Source: Methylovirgula sp. (GTDB lineage Bacteria; Pseudomonadota; Alphaproteobacteria; Rhizobiales; Beijerinckiaceae). From it: a stretch of 7,391 nt of DNA. Below are positions 1 through 7,391 of the stretch, one piece after another (the first letter of the stretch is position 1; each line of letters opens with the position of its first letter). The notes under the pieces were generated by a model, which did no database searches, was not told where the DNA came from, and saw only the letters and a list, made by a program, of their open reading frames with translations. A program made the translations under genes and the position numbers. The stretch is taken from NCBI GenBank assembly GCA_030038595.1, contig JASHSW010000161.1, positions 1 to 7,391 on the forward strand. The letters run 5' to 3'.

Positions 1-332
1 GAGCTTGCCCTGGCGATCGCTCCCGTGCAGCTCGAAGGCCCCGGCCAGAAGCCCCATTCGATCCCGGCGTGATAGGCGCCGAACGCGGCGCTCGCCGCGA
101 AGATCAGAAACAGCGCCGCGAAAGAAACCGGCAGCAGGCGGCGCGGGCCGCGTATGGCGAGCACGACAGCCAGCAAGGCGACGGCGATGCCCGCGTAATA
201 GGGAATGCGCTCTTTGAGGCATAGTTCGCACGGCGCATAGCCCAGCGCCTGAAAAACGAAGGCGCCGGCAAGAGTCGCCGCGGCAACAAGCAAGATCGCG
301 ATGGCGGCGCGAAGCGCATCAAGCCTGCGCAT
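1..332 (-). CDS. dsbB: Disulfide bond formation protein B (DsbB family), C-terminal part beyond the left edge
   Basis: An inner-membrane protein that would reoxidise the periplasmic thiol oxidase DsbA and pass electrons to quinone. Only the first 110 codons are in the window. Residues 8-31 form a first membrane segment. It is followed by the redox pair C35-E-L-C38 in the first periplasmic loop, then ERIPYY (41-46), a typical DsbB motif leading into the second helix. A third hydrophobic stretch lies at about 68-87. YHAGIEWGFWPGPSSCTG (87-104) gives C102, the first cysteine of the expected second pair; its partner would lie outside the window. The ATG at 332 is chosen because the hydrophobic segment begins shortly after it and because it lies 3 bases after the stop of the upstream membrane protein gene, which suggests translational coupling; the ribosome binding site is weak. 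The family assignment is secure, but the full length cannot be judged. Confidence 0.9.
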   Translation of the reverse strand, partial: MRRLDALRAAIAILLVAAATLAGAFVFQALGYAPCELCLKERIPYYAGIAVALLAVVLAIRGPRRLLPVSFAALFLIFAASAAFGAYHAGIEWGFWPGPSSCTGAIARAS

Positions 333-335
333 AGC

Positions 336-917
336 TCACATCCAATGCGTCGCGACAAAAAAGCCGAGCACTACGGCGGCGACGAACAGCAGAAGGAAAT
401 AGCCGAAATATTTTTCGAGCAGCGCGTTGATCGGCGCGCCGTAGCGATGGAGCAGCGCCGCAAGAAGAAAGAAACGCGTACCGCGGGTAATCAGCGAAAA
501 AAGGATAAACAGCGGCAGGCTGTAGGCGAGCAGCCCGCTGGTGATCGTGACGATCTTGAACGGGATGGGCGTGACGCCTTTGACCAGAATGAAGGCCCAG
601 CCCCAATGCGCATAGACGGCGCGCACCTCGGCAATGCGCGGCCCATAGCCGTAGAGGTCGATCAGCCATTTGCCGATGGTGGCGTAGAGAAATGCGCCGA
701 TCGCGTAGCCGAGAAGGCCGCCGGCCACCGACGCGAGCGTGCAGATCAGCGCATAGAGCAGCGCCCGCTTCGGCTTGGCGAGCGACATCGGAACGAGGAT
801 CGCGTCGGGCGGGATCGGAAAGAACGAACTCTCCGCGAAGGCGACCAGCCCCAGCGCCCAAGGCGCGTGCGGGCTGTCGGCAAGCGCCAGAGTCCAGCGA
901 TAGAGCCGGTTGAACAT
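336..917 (-). CDS. YqaA/DedA-family (SNARE-associated type) inner-membrane protein
   Basis: A 193-residue polytopic membrane protein of the DedA superfamily, YqaA branch. Family members are linked to membrane homeostasis and lipid transport; the substrate of this one cannot be read from sequence. Visible hallmarks are AFAESSFFPIPPD (26-38) with the acidic residue E29, a helix at about 52-80, the conserved KGVTPIPFKIVTITSG (113-128) with its re-entrant-loop look, ITRGTRFF (143-150) carrying the family arginines, and a C-terminal helix at about 170-189. The length fits the family. The frame is open upstream to an ATG at 1031, but that would add 38 mostly polar and basic residues, so the ATG at 917 (MFNRLYRW) is preferred; neither start has a strong ribosome binding site. 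The gene is followed after 3 bases by dsbB, and the two are probably one operon. No clear promoter was recognised upstream. Confidence 0.88.
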   Translation of the reverse strand: MFNRLYRWTLALADSPHAPWALGLVAFAESSFFPIPPDAILVPMSLAKPKRALLYALICTLASVAGGLLGYAIGAFLYATIGKWLIDLYGYGPRIAEVRAVYAHWGWAFILVKGVTPIPFKIVTITSGLLAYSLPLFILFSLITRGTRFFLLAALLHRYGAPINALLEKYFGYFLLLFVAAVVLGFFVATHWM

Positions 918-1022
918 CTTTTGGCTGTAGCAAGATTCGTTTAAACTTCCTACGTGATCTTCGCAGTAACCCAAGTGCCTCCGCTTGCGCCGGGATGAGG
1001 CTTCGCCGCGCCGATCGCTGGG

Positions 1023-1047
1023 GGAAATCATGCCGATTTGGCAGGTT
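1023..1047 (+). promoter_or_regulatory. Possible EcfG-type general stress promoter for msrB-msrA (weak)
   Basis: GGAAA at 1023-1027 is separated by 16 bases from GGTT at 1044-1047. The promoter recognised by the alphaproteobacterial general stress sigma factor EcfG is close to GGAAC-N16/17-CGTT, so each half has one mismatch. It faces msrB, about 140 bases upstream of the start. Oxidative-repair genes are plausible targets of this regulon, but a match this short and imperfect can arise by chance. Confidence 0.18.
1031..1043. promoter_or_regulatory. TGCC-N5-GGCA inverted repeat, possible LysR-type T-N11-A box
   Basis: A perfect 4-base inverted repeat with a 5-base spacer that also fits the T-N11-A pattern of LysR-type regulator sites. 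It lies between divergent genes, where such sites are common. The pattern is short and the regulator is unknown, so this is a candidate only. Confidence 0.18.
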
Positions 1048-1114
1048 CACCAACGTGTGAGCGTGCATGCGTAACGAACTCGCCTTCGAATTCGTACCGC
1101 ATTGAAGAGGAAAG

Positions 1115-1133
1115 GGCCCGACGGACCGGGGCC
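1115..1133 (+). other. GC-rich potential hairpin in the msrB leader
   Basis: GGCCC at 1115-1119 can pair with GGGCC at 1129-1133 around a 9-base loop; one further C-G pair is possible if a G is bulged. It lies 56 bases before the msrB start codon and is not followed by a T-run, so it is not an intrinsic terminator. It could be a leader structure or chance in GC-rich DNA. Confidence 0.25.
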
Positions 1134-1178
1134 GATCGAACTGGCTAAGACGCTGATATTTCTAGGTCTAGCGGCGTC

Positions 1179-1182
1179 GGAG
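1179..1182 (+). promoter_or_regulatory. Ribosome binding site of msrB
   Basis: GGAG lies 7 bases before the ATG at 1190. It supports this start, and with it the whole N-terminal export signal, rather than a later start at the catalytic domain. Confidence 0.7.
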
Positions 1183-1189
1183 ACGAGCG

Positions 1190-1687
1190 ATGCTAACGCG
1201 CAGAGATGTCTTTTTCGCAAGCGGCGCCGCAATAGCGGCGCTGACGGTTGGCCGCATTGGGCAGGCGGCCAAGGCGGCTCCCCTCTATGAGGTCACCCAT
1301 ACCGACGCCGAGTGGCGCAAGCTTTTGACGCCGGCCCAATACGATGTGTTGCGCCAACAGGGGACGGAGCGGCCATTTACAAGCCCGCTGCTGCATGAGC
1401 ACCGCGTCGGGACGTTCGCCTGCGCCGGCTGCGATCTGCCGCTCTTTTCGTCGAAGACGAAATATAACAGCGGCACAGGCTGGCCGAGCTTTTGGAAGCC
1501 GCTCGACGGGGCCGTCGATGTCGCGCAGGACAATTCGCTCGGCATGGTACGTACCGCGGTTTCCTGCCACCGCTGCGGCGGCCATCTGGGCCATGTCTTC
1601 AACGACGGGCCGCCGCCGACCGGCTTGCGCTACTGCATCAACGGCGTCGCACTCAAATTCGTGCCTGCGTCGAACCCGAACATCTAG
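1190..1687 (+). CDS. msrB: Exported peptide-methionine (R)-S-oxide reductase MsrB
   Basis: Reduces the R-epimer of methionine sulfoxide in proteins; the 165-residue length is a catalytic domain of about 135 residues plus a leader. The N-terminus [18 protein letters not shown] (3-20) has twin arginines R4-R5, a hydrophobic core and a likely AKA cleavage site near residue 29, so export by Tat (or Sec) to the periplasm is inferred. The structural zinc site is C78-A-G-C81 with C126-H-R-C129. [11 protein letters not shown] (130-140) carries the active-site histidines, and C149 in RYCING is the catalytic cysteine. The position that holds the resolving cysteine in many MsrBs (SGCGWPSF) is T96 here (SGTGWPSF), and no other spare cysteine exists, so the enzyme is of the one-cysteine type. 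The start is backed by GGAG 7 bases upstream. msrA follows after 19 bases. Family assignment is secure; localisation is inferred. Confidence 0.95.
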   Translation: MLTRRDVFFASGAAIAALTVGRIGQAAKAAPLYEVTHTDAEWRKLLTPAQYDVLRQQGTERPFTSPLLHEHRVGTFACAGCDLPLFSSKTKYNSGTGWPSFWKPLDGAVDVAQDNSLGMVRTAVSCHRCGGHLGHVFNDGPPPTGLRYCINGVALKFVPASNPNI

Positions 1688-1693
1688 CCCGCC

Positions 1694-1699
1694 AAGGAG
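1694..1699 (+). promoter_or_regulatory. Ribosome binding site of msrA
   Basis: AAGGAG lies 7 bases before the ATG at 1707, in the 19-base gap after msrB. It fixes the msrA start, because the frame is open far upstream through msrB without any other initiation signal. Confidence 0.8.
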
Positions 1700-1706
1700 C
1701 ACGTCC

Positions 1707-2432
1707 ATGCGCCTTTACCGAACCCTGCCGCGCGTGTTCGCGTGGATGTTTTGCACCGCGCTGCTTGCGGCGGGCGGCGTGTTCTGGCCGGTCGCGCGCG
1801 GCACGGCGGAGCCGATGCGCGCCATCCCCGCCCCGGCGATCGACGAGCCGAGTACGGCGAGCAGCGAGACCGCCGTCGTCGCCGGCGGCTGTTTCTGGGG
1901 CGTCCAGGCGGTCTTCCAGCACGTAAAAGGCGTGAGCGAAGCACTCTCCGGCTATTCCGGCGGCGCGCCCGAAACGGCGCATTATCAACTGGTCGGCACC
2001 GGAGAGACCGGCCACGCCGAATCGGTGCGCATCCGGTTCGATCCGCGCATCATCAGCTACGGCAAGATTCTTCAGCTCTATTTCTCGGTGGCAACCGATC
2101 CGACTGAGCTCAACCGCCAAGGCCCGGATGTCGGCAGCCAATATCGTTCGGAGATTTTCGCGGCCAATGGCGCACAAAAACGGGTCGCGGAGGCTTATGT
2201 GGCGCAACTCAACAGATCCGGCGTCTTCCCGCGTCCGGTCGCAACGCGCGTCGGTTCGCTGACAGGTTTCTATCCGGCGGAAGCCTACCACCAGAATTTC
2301 GCCGCCCTGCACCCCGACAACGGCTACATCGCCTACAACGACCTGCCGAAGCTCGAGGCTCTGCGCCGCCTCTATCCGAGCCTTTATCGGGAAAAGCCGA
2401 AGCTCGTGAACGTTGCCGGCGCGACGGAGTAA
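1707..2432 (+). CDS. msrA: Exported or membrane-anchored peptide-methionine (S)-S-oxide reductase MsrA
   Basis: Reduces the S-epimer of methionine sulfoxide. The protein is 241 residues. It starts with basic residues and a hydrophobic stretch (about 11-30) that is either a Sec signal peptide or an anchor, then a low-complexity linker rich in Pro, Ala and Ser to about residue 53. The catalytic domain has GCFWG (61-65) with the nucleophile C62, GETGHAE (99-105) with the catalytic Glu E105, and GPDVGSQYRS (139-148) with D141 and Y146. The C-terminal part contains YHQNFAALHPDNGYIAYNDL (194-213), typical of an MsrA subgroup. The only other cysteine is C16 inside the signal, so the usual C-terminal resolving cysteines are absent. 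C16 is not in a lipobox. It is co-directional with msrB, making a pair that covers both sulfoxide epimers. It ends 25 bases from the convergent atpC. Confidence 0.95.
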   Translation: MRLYRTLPRVFAWMFCTALLAAGGVFWPVARGTAEPMRAIPAPAIDEPSTASSETAVVAGGCFWGVQAVFQHVKGVSEALSGYSGGAPETAHYQLVGTGETGHAESVRIRFDPRIISYGKILQLYFSVATDPTELNRQGPDVGSQYRSEIFAANGAQKRVAEAYVAQLNRSGVFPRPVATRVGSLTGFYPAEAYHQNFAALHPDNGYIAYNDLPKLEALRRLYPSLYREKPKLVNVAGATE

Positions 2433-2457
2433 AATTCGACCCGTTCGCTTCTGGATA
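2433..2457. other. Convergent msrA / atpC gap without a visible terminator
   Basis: The two stop codons (TAA for msrA on plus, TAA for atpC on minus) are only 25 bases apart. I see no GC-rich stem followed by a T-run in the gap on either strand. Transcripts of the two units may therefore overlap, or termination may be Rho-dependent. Confidence 0.5.
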
Positions 2458-2859
2458 TTAGATCTGCAGCGCGGCGCGCAGTTCGCGCAGATGGTCGCGC
2501 TGCTCGGTCGCGATGCGACGCGCCTCGTCGGTCGGCGCGTCGGCGATATCCTCTTCGGCATCCCGGAGGGCGGCGTCGAGCTCGGCGGCATTCAGCTCGT
2601 CGAGCGCGATCGCCTGTTCGGCAAGGACGGTAAGCCCGGCGGCCGAGACTTCCGCGAACCCGCCACGCACGAAGAGCCTCGTCCTTTGCGCGCCGCTCAG
2701 ATCGATTTCCAATACGCCCGGCCGCAGCATCGACAGCAGCGGCGCATGGTCCTTCAGCACGGTGAACTCGCCTTCCGTGCCCGGCACGACCACCGCCTCG
2801 ACCTCGCCCGCGAAGATCAGCCGTTCGGGCGCAACGAGTTCGAAATGAAAAGCCGCCAC
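2458..2859 (-). CDS. atpC: F1F0 ATP synthase subunit epsilon
   Basis: The rotor-stalk subunit that binds gamma and the c-ring and can restrain ATP hydrolysis. The 133-residue length is normal. Residues 1-84 form the beta-sandwich domain, with the conserved [16 protein letters not shown] at 25-40. Residues 85-133 are the helical C-terminal domain, charged and alanine-rich ([16 protein letters not shown] and following), so the region that mediates epsilon inhibition in other bacteria is present. The start is GTG at 2859, 3 bases after the atpD stop; AGGTG, which overlaps the atpD stop region, lies 6 bases upstream and can serve as the ribosome binding site. This spacing suggests translation coupled to atpD. 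It is the last gene of the operon and converges with msrA. Confidence 0.96.
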   Translation of the reverse strand: MAAFHFELVAPERLIFAGEVEAVVVPGTEGEFTVLKDHAPLLSMLRPGVLEIDLSGAQRTRLFVRGGFAEVSAAGLTVLAEQAIALDELNAAELDAALRDAEEDIADAPTDEARRIATEQRDHLRELRAALQI

Positions 2860-2862
2860 GGG

Positions 2863-4329
<1,467 letters not shown>

Positions 4330-5199
4330 TCAGAGCGCTTCCGCGCCGGAAATGATCTCGATCAGTTCTTTGGTGATCATCGCCTGGCGGGTCCGATTGT
4401 ACTTCAGCGTCTGCTTCTTGATCATCTCGCCGGCGTTGCGCGTCGCGTTGTCCATGGCGCTCATCCGCGCACCTTGCTCGGAAGCGGCGTTTTCGAGCAG
4501 CGCCCGGAACACCTGCACCGAGATGTTGCGCGGCAGAAGAGCGGAGAGAAGCTCGTCCGGTTCCGGCTCGAAGTCATAGACCGCGCCCGAACCGGGGGCT
4601 TCGGAGACATGCACCGGGATGATCTGTAGCGCCGTCGGAATTTGCACGATCACCGAGCGGAACCGCGAAAAGAACAGGGTGCAGATCGAAAACTCGCCTT
4701 TGTCGAAAAGCTCGATGATCTTGCGCCCGACCGGATCGGCGTGTTCGAAGCCGAGCTGGCGCACGCCGCGCAGTTCGATCAGTTCGAGGATCTGCGGCGC
4801 GAACTGCCGCTTCAAGAGATCGTAGCCCTTCTTGCCGACGCAAAGGAACTTGACCGTCTTACCTTCGGCCGCCAGCGCGACGGCCTTATCGCGGGCCAGC
4901 CGAGCGATCGAGGAATTGAACGCCCCGCATAGGCCGCGTTCCGCCGTGCAGACGACAAACAGATAGACGCCGTCGTGGCCGGTGCCGCGCAGCAGCGCCG
5001 GAGCCGGAGCCCCCGCCCCCATGCCGTGCGCAACGCCGGCGATGACCTTTTCCATACGTTCGGAATAGGGCCGCGCCGCCTCGGCCGCCGTCTGCGCGCG
5101 GCGCAGCTTGGCGGCGGCGACCATCTGCATCGCCTTGGTGATCTTCTGCGTCGCCTTGACGGAGGCGATGCGGTTGCGCAGATCCTTCAGAGAGGGCAC
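4330..5199 (-). CDS. atpG: F1F0 ATP synthase subunit gamma
   Basis: The central rotor shaft, one copy per complex. At 289 residues it is full length. The N-terminal helix [20 protein letters not shown] (3-22), followed by [10 protein letters not shown] (23-32), and the C-terminal helix with TRNAGEMI (253-260) and EIISGAEAL (281-289) are the two strands of the coiled coil inside the alpha3 beta3 ring. ERGLCGAFN (87-95) is the conserved motif of the Rossmann-like domain. The start is GTG at 5199: the residues after it match the family N-terminus exactly, and the ATG 17 bases upstream is out of frame. The upstream sequence (GAGAATGAAAG and following) gives only a weak ribosome binding site. The gene begins 19 bases after atpA and ends 21 bases before atpD. 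Confidence 0.97.
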   Translation of the reverse strand: MPSLKDLRNRIASVKATQKITKAMQMVAAAKLRRAQTAAEAARPYSERMEKVIAGVAHGMGAGAPAPALLRGTGHDGVYLFVVCTAERGLCGAFNSSIARLARDKAVALAAEGKTVKFLCVGKKGYDLLKRQFAPQILELIELRGVRQLGFEHADPVGRKIIELFDKGEFSICTLFFSRFRSVIVQIPTALQIIPVHVSEAPGSGAVYDFEPEPDELLSALLPRNISVQVFRALLENAASEQGARMSAMDNATRNAGEMIKKQTLKYNRTRQAMITKELIEIISGAEAL

Positions 5200-5218
5200 G
5201 GGCTATCGACTTTCATTC

Positions 5219-6748
5219 TCAGGCGAAGGACTTGGCGTAGGACTCGACGATCGCTTTCAAGCTCGCGGCGGAGCCGTCGGACAGATCTTTTGAAGCGCGG
5301 ATCGTCTCCAAAAGATCGGCGTGGCTGGCGCGCAACAGAGCGAGCAAGCCGTTTTCGAACGGTTTGACGCGCTCTACCGGCAACGGATCGAGATAGCCGT
5401 TGACGCCGGCATAGATCACGCAGACCTGCTCTTCCATCTTGAGCGGCGAGAATTGCGGCTGTTTCAGAAGCTCGGTCAACCGCGCGCCGCGCGCCAAAAG
5501 GCGCTGGGTCGTCGCATCGAGGTCGGAGCCGAACTGCGCGAAGGCGGCCATTTCGCGATATTGGGCGAGCTCGCCCTTGATGCGGCCGGCGACTTTCTTC
5601 ATCGCCTTGGTCTGCGCCGAGGAGCCGACGCGCGACACCGAAAGGCCGACGTTCACCGCCGGCCGGATGCCTTGGTAGAAGAGATCGGTCTCGAGGAAGA
5701 TCTGCCCGTCGGTAATCGAGATCACGTTGGTCGGAATATAGGCCGAGACGTCGTTGGCCTGCGTCTCGATGACCGGCAGCGCGGTCAGCGAGCCGCCGCC
5801 GTGCTCTTCGTTGAGCTTGGCGGCGCGTTCGAGCAAACGCGAATGCAGATAAAAGACGTCGCCCGGATAGGCTTCGCGCCCCGGCGGGCGGCGCAGCAGC
5901 AGCGACATCTGCCGGTAGGCGACCGCCTGTTTCGAGAGATCGTCGTAGACGATCAATGCATGCATGCCGTTGTCGCGGAAATATTCGCCCATCGCGCAGC
6001 CGGCGAACGGCGCGAGGAATTGCATCGGCGCCGGATCCGAGGCGGTCGCGGCGACGATGATCGAATAGTCGAGCGCGCCGTGCTCTTCGAGCACCTTCAC
6101 GAATTGCGCCACCGTCGAGCGCTTCTGCCCGACCGCGACGTAGACGCAGTAGAGCTTGGCCTTCTCGTCGGTACCCTGGTTGACGGATTTCTGGTTGAGG
6201 ATCGTATCGAGGGCGATCGCCGTCTTGCCGGTCTGCCGGTCGCCGATGATGAGTTCGCGCTGGCCGCGCCCGATGGGGATCAGCGCGTCGATCGCTTTGA
6301 GCCCCGTGGCCATCGGCTCATGCACGGATTGGCGCGGGATGATGCCCGGCGCTTTGACATCGACGCGGGCGCGGCGCGTGGCGTTGATCGGCCCTTTGCC
6401 GTCGATCGGATTGCCGAGCGCATCGACGACGCGGCCGAGCAGTTCCTTGCCGACCGGCACGTCGACGATCGCCCCGGTGCGCTTGACCGTCTGGCCTTCC
6501 TCGATCTCGCGGTCGCTGCCGAAGATCACGATGCCGACGTTGTCGGTCTCGAGGTTCAGCGCCATGCCGCGCACGCCGCTCTCGAAGGCGACCATCTCGC
6601 CGGCCTCGACATTGTCGAGCCCATAGACGCGGGCGATGCCGTCGCCGACCGAGAGGACCTGTCCGACCTCGGTCAATTCGGCTTCATTGCCGAAGTTGGC
6701 GATTTCTTTTTTCAGGATCGCCGAAATCTCGGCGGCGCGGATATCCAT
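5219..6748 (-). CDS. atpA: F1F0 ATP synthase subunit alpha
   Basis: The non-catalytic nucleotide-binding subunit, three copies per head. At 509 residues it is full length. The N-terminal segment [14 protein letters not shown] would contact delta. The beta-barrel domain runs to about residue 95. The P-loop is GDRQTGKT (169-176), and Walker B is ALIVYDD (264-270). [17 protein letters not shown] (363-379) carries the arginine finger R373 that completes the beta catalytic site. The C-terminal helical domain ends in YAKSFA. The start is ATG at 6748 with AAAGAGG at a good distance; the ATG overlaps the atpH stop by one base (TGATG), so translation is probably coupled. It is followed after 19 bases by atpG. 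No residue expected for function is missing. Confidence 0.99.
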   Translation of the reverse strand: MDIRAAEISAILKKEIANFGNEAELTEVGQVLSVGDGIARVYGLDNVEAGEMVAFESGVRGMALNLETDNVGIVIFGSDREIEEGQTVKRTGAIVDVPVGKELLGRVVDALGNPIDGKGPINATRRARVDVKAPGIIPRQSVHEPMATGLKAIDALIPIGRGQRELIIGDRQTGKTAIALDTILNQKSVNQGTDEKAKLYCVYVAVGQKRSTVAQFVKVLEEHGALDYSIIVAATASDPAPMQFLAPFAGCAMGEYFRDNGMHALIVYDDLSKQAVAYRQMSLLLRRPPGREAYPGDVFYLHSRLLERAAKLNEEHGGGSLTALPVIETQANDVSAYIPTNVISITDGQIFLETDLFYQGIRPAVNVGLSVSRVGSSAQTKAMKKVAGRIKGELAQYREMAAFAQFGSDLDATTQRLLARGARLTELLKQPQFSPLKMEEQVCVIYAGVNGYLDPLPVERVKPFENGLLALLRASHADLLETIRASKDLSDGSAASLKAIVESYAKSFA

Positions 6749-7311
6749 CAGCCGACCTCTTTCATACGGGCGCGAAGTAGATTGAGCTTGTTCTTGAGCG
6801 AGGCGTCAACCATGCGCGAGCCCAATCGCACGATGAGGCCGCCGATGATCGAGGGCTCGACCTTGGTGGAAACTTCTATCGACTTGCCGCCGGTCAAATC
6901 GGCGAGCGCCGCCTTTAAGGCGGCCACATGCCGGTCGTTGAGCGGCTCGGCGACGGTAACGTCGGCGCGGACGCGGCCCTTGGCGAAATCGTCGAGCTTA
7001 TGGAAATCGTCGATCATCTGGGCGACGGCGTAGAGGCGGCGCTTCTGAGCGACGAGTTTGAGGAAATTGCCGGAGATGCCGGAAATCCCGGCGCGCGCCA
7101 GCACCGCGTCGAGCGCCTTCAACTGCTCCTCGGCGGAATGCAACGGGCTTTTGACGAAACGTTTTAGGTCTTCGCTCTCGGCAACGAGGCCCGCGAACTT
7201 GCCGAGGTCTTCGGCGACCTTCTCGGTGAGCCCTTGCTCCTCGGCGAGCCCATACAGCGCCTGCGCATAGCGCCCGGCCATTCCCGATACGATCGTCTGG
7301 TCTTGCGCCAA
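6748..7311 (-). CDS. atpH: F1F0 ATP synthase subunit delta (OSCP)
   Basis: Part of the peripheral stalk; it joins the top of the alpha3 beta3 head to the b subunits. At 187 residues it is full length. The N-terminal helical domain begins [19 protein letters not shown] (8-26), the part that binds the alpha N-terminus. The C-terminal signature [18 protein letters not shown] (155-172) is the OSCP/delta hallmark. The start is taken as TTG at 7311: AAAGG at 7320-7324 is 8 bases upstream, and the ten residues before the first ATG (7281) resemble the N-terminus of rhizobial delta subunits. The ATG at 7281 would cut into this region and is less likely. It is the first gene of the operon and overlaps atpA by one base. 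Confidence 0.95.
   Translation of the reverse strand: MAQDQTIVSGMAGRYAQALYGLAEEQGLTEKVAEDLGKFAGLVAESEDLKRFVKSPLHSAEEQLKALDAVLARAGISGISGNFLKLVAQKRRLYAVAQMIDDFHKLDDFAKGRVRADVTVAEPLNDRHVAALKAALADLTGGKSIEVSTKVEPSIIGGLIVRLGSRMVDASLKNKLNLLRARMKEVG
6756..6762 (-). promoter_or_regulatory. Ribosome binding site of atpA (inside the end of atpH)
   Basis: AAAGAGG on the minus strand lies 7 bases before the atpA ATG, within the last codons of atpH. Together with the TGATG overlap it indicates independent as well as coupled initiation on alpha. Confidence 0.65.
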
Positions 7312-7319
7312 GACTTAAG

Positions 7320-7324
7320 CCTTT
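7320..7324 (-). promoter_or_regulatory. Ribosome binding site deciding the TTG start of atpH
   Basis: AAAGG on the minus strand lies 8 bases before TTG at 7311-7309. No comparable purine-rich site at the right distance was noted for the ATG at 7281, so it supports initiation at the rare TTG codon. Confidence 0.55.
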
Positions 7325-7327
7325 GAA

Positions 7328-7356
7328 AGCATGGGTAGAGGCCCGGCTCGCGGCAA
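7328..7356 (-). promoter_or_regulatory. Possible promoter of the atpHAGDC operon (weak)
   Basis: On the minus strand TTGCCG (7356-7351) is followed after exactly 17 bases by CATGCT (7333-7328). The -35 box matches TTGACA at 4 of 6 positions and the -10 matches TATAAT at 3 of 6, which is not rare for alphaproteobacterial promoters. Only 80 bases upstream of atpH are in the window, so the true promoter may lie further out. Confidence 0.25.
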
Positions 7357-7391
7357 CGGAAAGCGCAGGCTTGAAAGAGACCGGAATGGCG

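Larger units (their letters stand above)
918..1189. other. Divergent intergenic region between yqaA-like gene and msrB
   Basis: These 272 bases must hold the promoters of two units transcribed away from each other. No convincing sigma-70 type promoter is visible for either direction. What can be seen: a small inverted repeat TGCC-N5-GGCA at 1031-1043; a GGAAA-N16-GGTT arrangement at 1023-1047; a CGAATTCG palindrome at 1087-1094; and a GC-rich potential hairpin at 1115-1133 in what would be the msrB leader. No RNA gene or conserved riboswitch was recognised. Short open frames here lack support as genes. Confidence 0.6.

Noticed and set aside
918..1031. Longer version of the YqaA-like protein starting at ATG 1031
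   Set aside because: It would add 38 mostly polar, basic residues before the normal DedA N-terminus and would consume much of the divergent promoter region.
319..1068. 249-codon open frame on the minus strand overlapping the YqaA-like gene
   Set aside because: The alternative frame carries all DedA-family motifs and the membrane segments; this one is polar, arginine-rich and runs past the start of dsbB.
1102..1290. 62-codon plus-strand frame starting with TTG in the msrB leader
   Set aside because: The first 30 codons look mildly protein-like, but the frame runs out of register into msrB, has a rare start codon, lacks a good upstream ribosome binding site and resembles no known leader peptide.
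5321..7033. 570-codon open frame on the plus strand, antisense to atpA and atpH
   Set aside because: It lies opposite intact, highly conserved atpA/atpH. Its composition (very rich in Arg, Asp, Ala, Leu) is what the complement of GC-rich coding DNA gives, and I recognise no domain in it.
7323..7377. Two copies of TTGAAAG upstream of atpH (7323-7329 and 7371-7377)
   Set aside because: A 7-base direct repeat at 48-base distance is too short to support a regulator site, and the sequence upstream is cut off by the window.

Overview
The window looks like a chromosomal segment of a GC-rich alphaproteobacterium, probably of the Hyphomicrobiales (Rhizobiales). The evidence is the five-gene F1-ATPase operon atpHAGDC without the F0 genes (in alphaproteobacteria F0 sits elsewhere), together with the character of the subunit sequences and of the dsbB/yqaA and msrB/msrA pairs. 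The genus cannot be fixed from the sequence alone. I see no mobile element, CRISPR array, tRNA, rRNA or phage remnant.

Layout. At positions 1-917, on the minus strand, a YqaA/DedA-type membrane protein gene is followed after 3 bases by a dsbB-like gene that runs off the left edge. Positions 918-1189 are a 272-base divergent intergenic region. At 1190-2432, on the plus strand, msrB and msrA form a two-gene unit encoding methionine sulfoxide reductases that both carry N-terminal export signals. After a 25-base convergent gap, 2458-7311 on the minus strand holds the F1-ATPase operon, transcribed atpH-atpA-atpG-atpD-atpC (delta, alpha, gamma, beta, epsilon). The last 80 bases contain the leader of atpH.

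How the genes work together. The ATP synthase genes encode the whole soluble catalytic head and stalk (alpha3 beta3 gamma delta epsilon). The left half reads as an envelope redox and repair neighbourhood: DsbB would reoxidise the periplasmic thiol oxidase, while the exported MsrA and MsrB would repair the S- and R-epimers of methionine sulfoxide outside the cytoplasm.

Most of the window is ordinary core-genome content; I did not find a clearly new system. Two points merit a second look. Both exported Msr enzymes lack the usual resolving cysteine. In the atp operon, the subunits present once per complex start with TTG or GTG, while the three-copy subunits alpha and beta start with ATG behind good ribosome binding sites.
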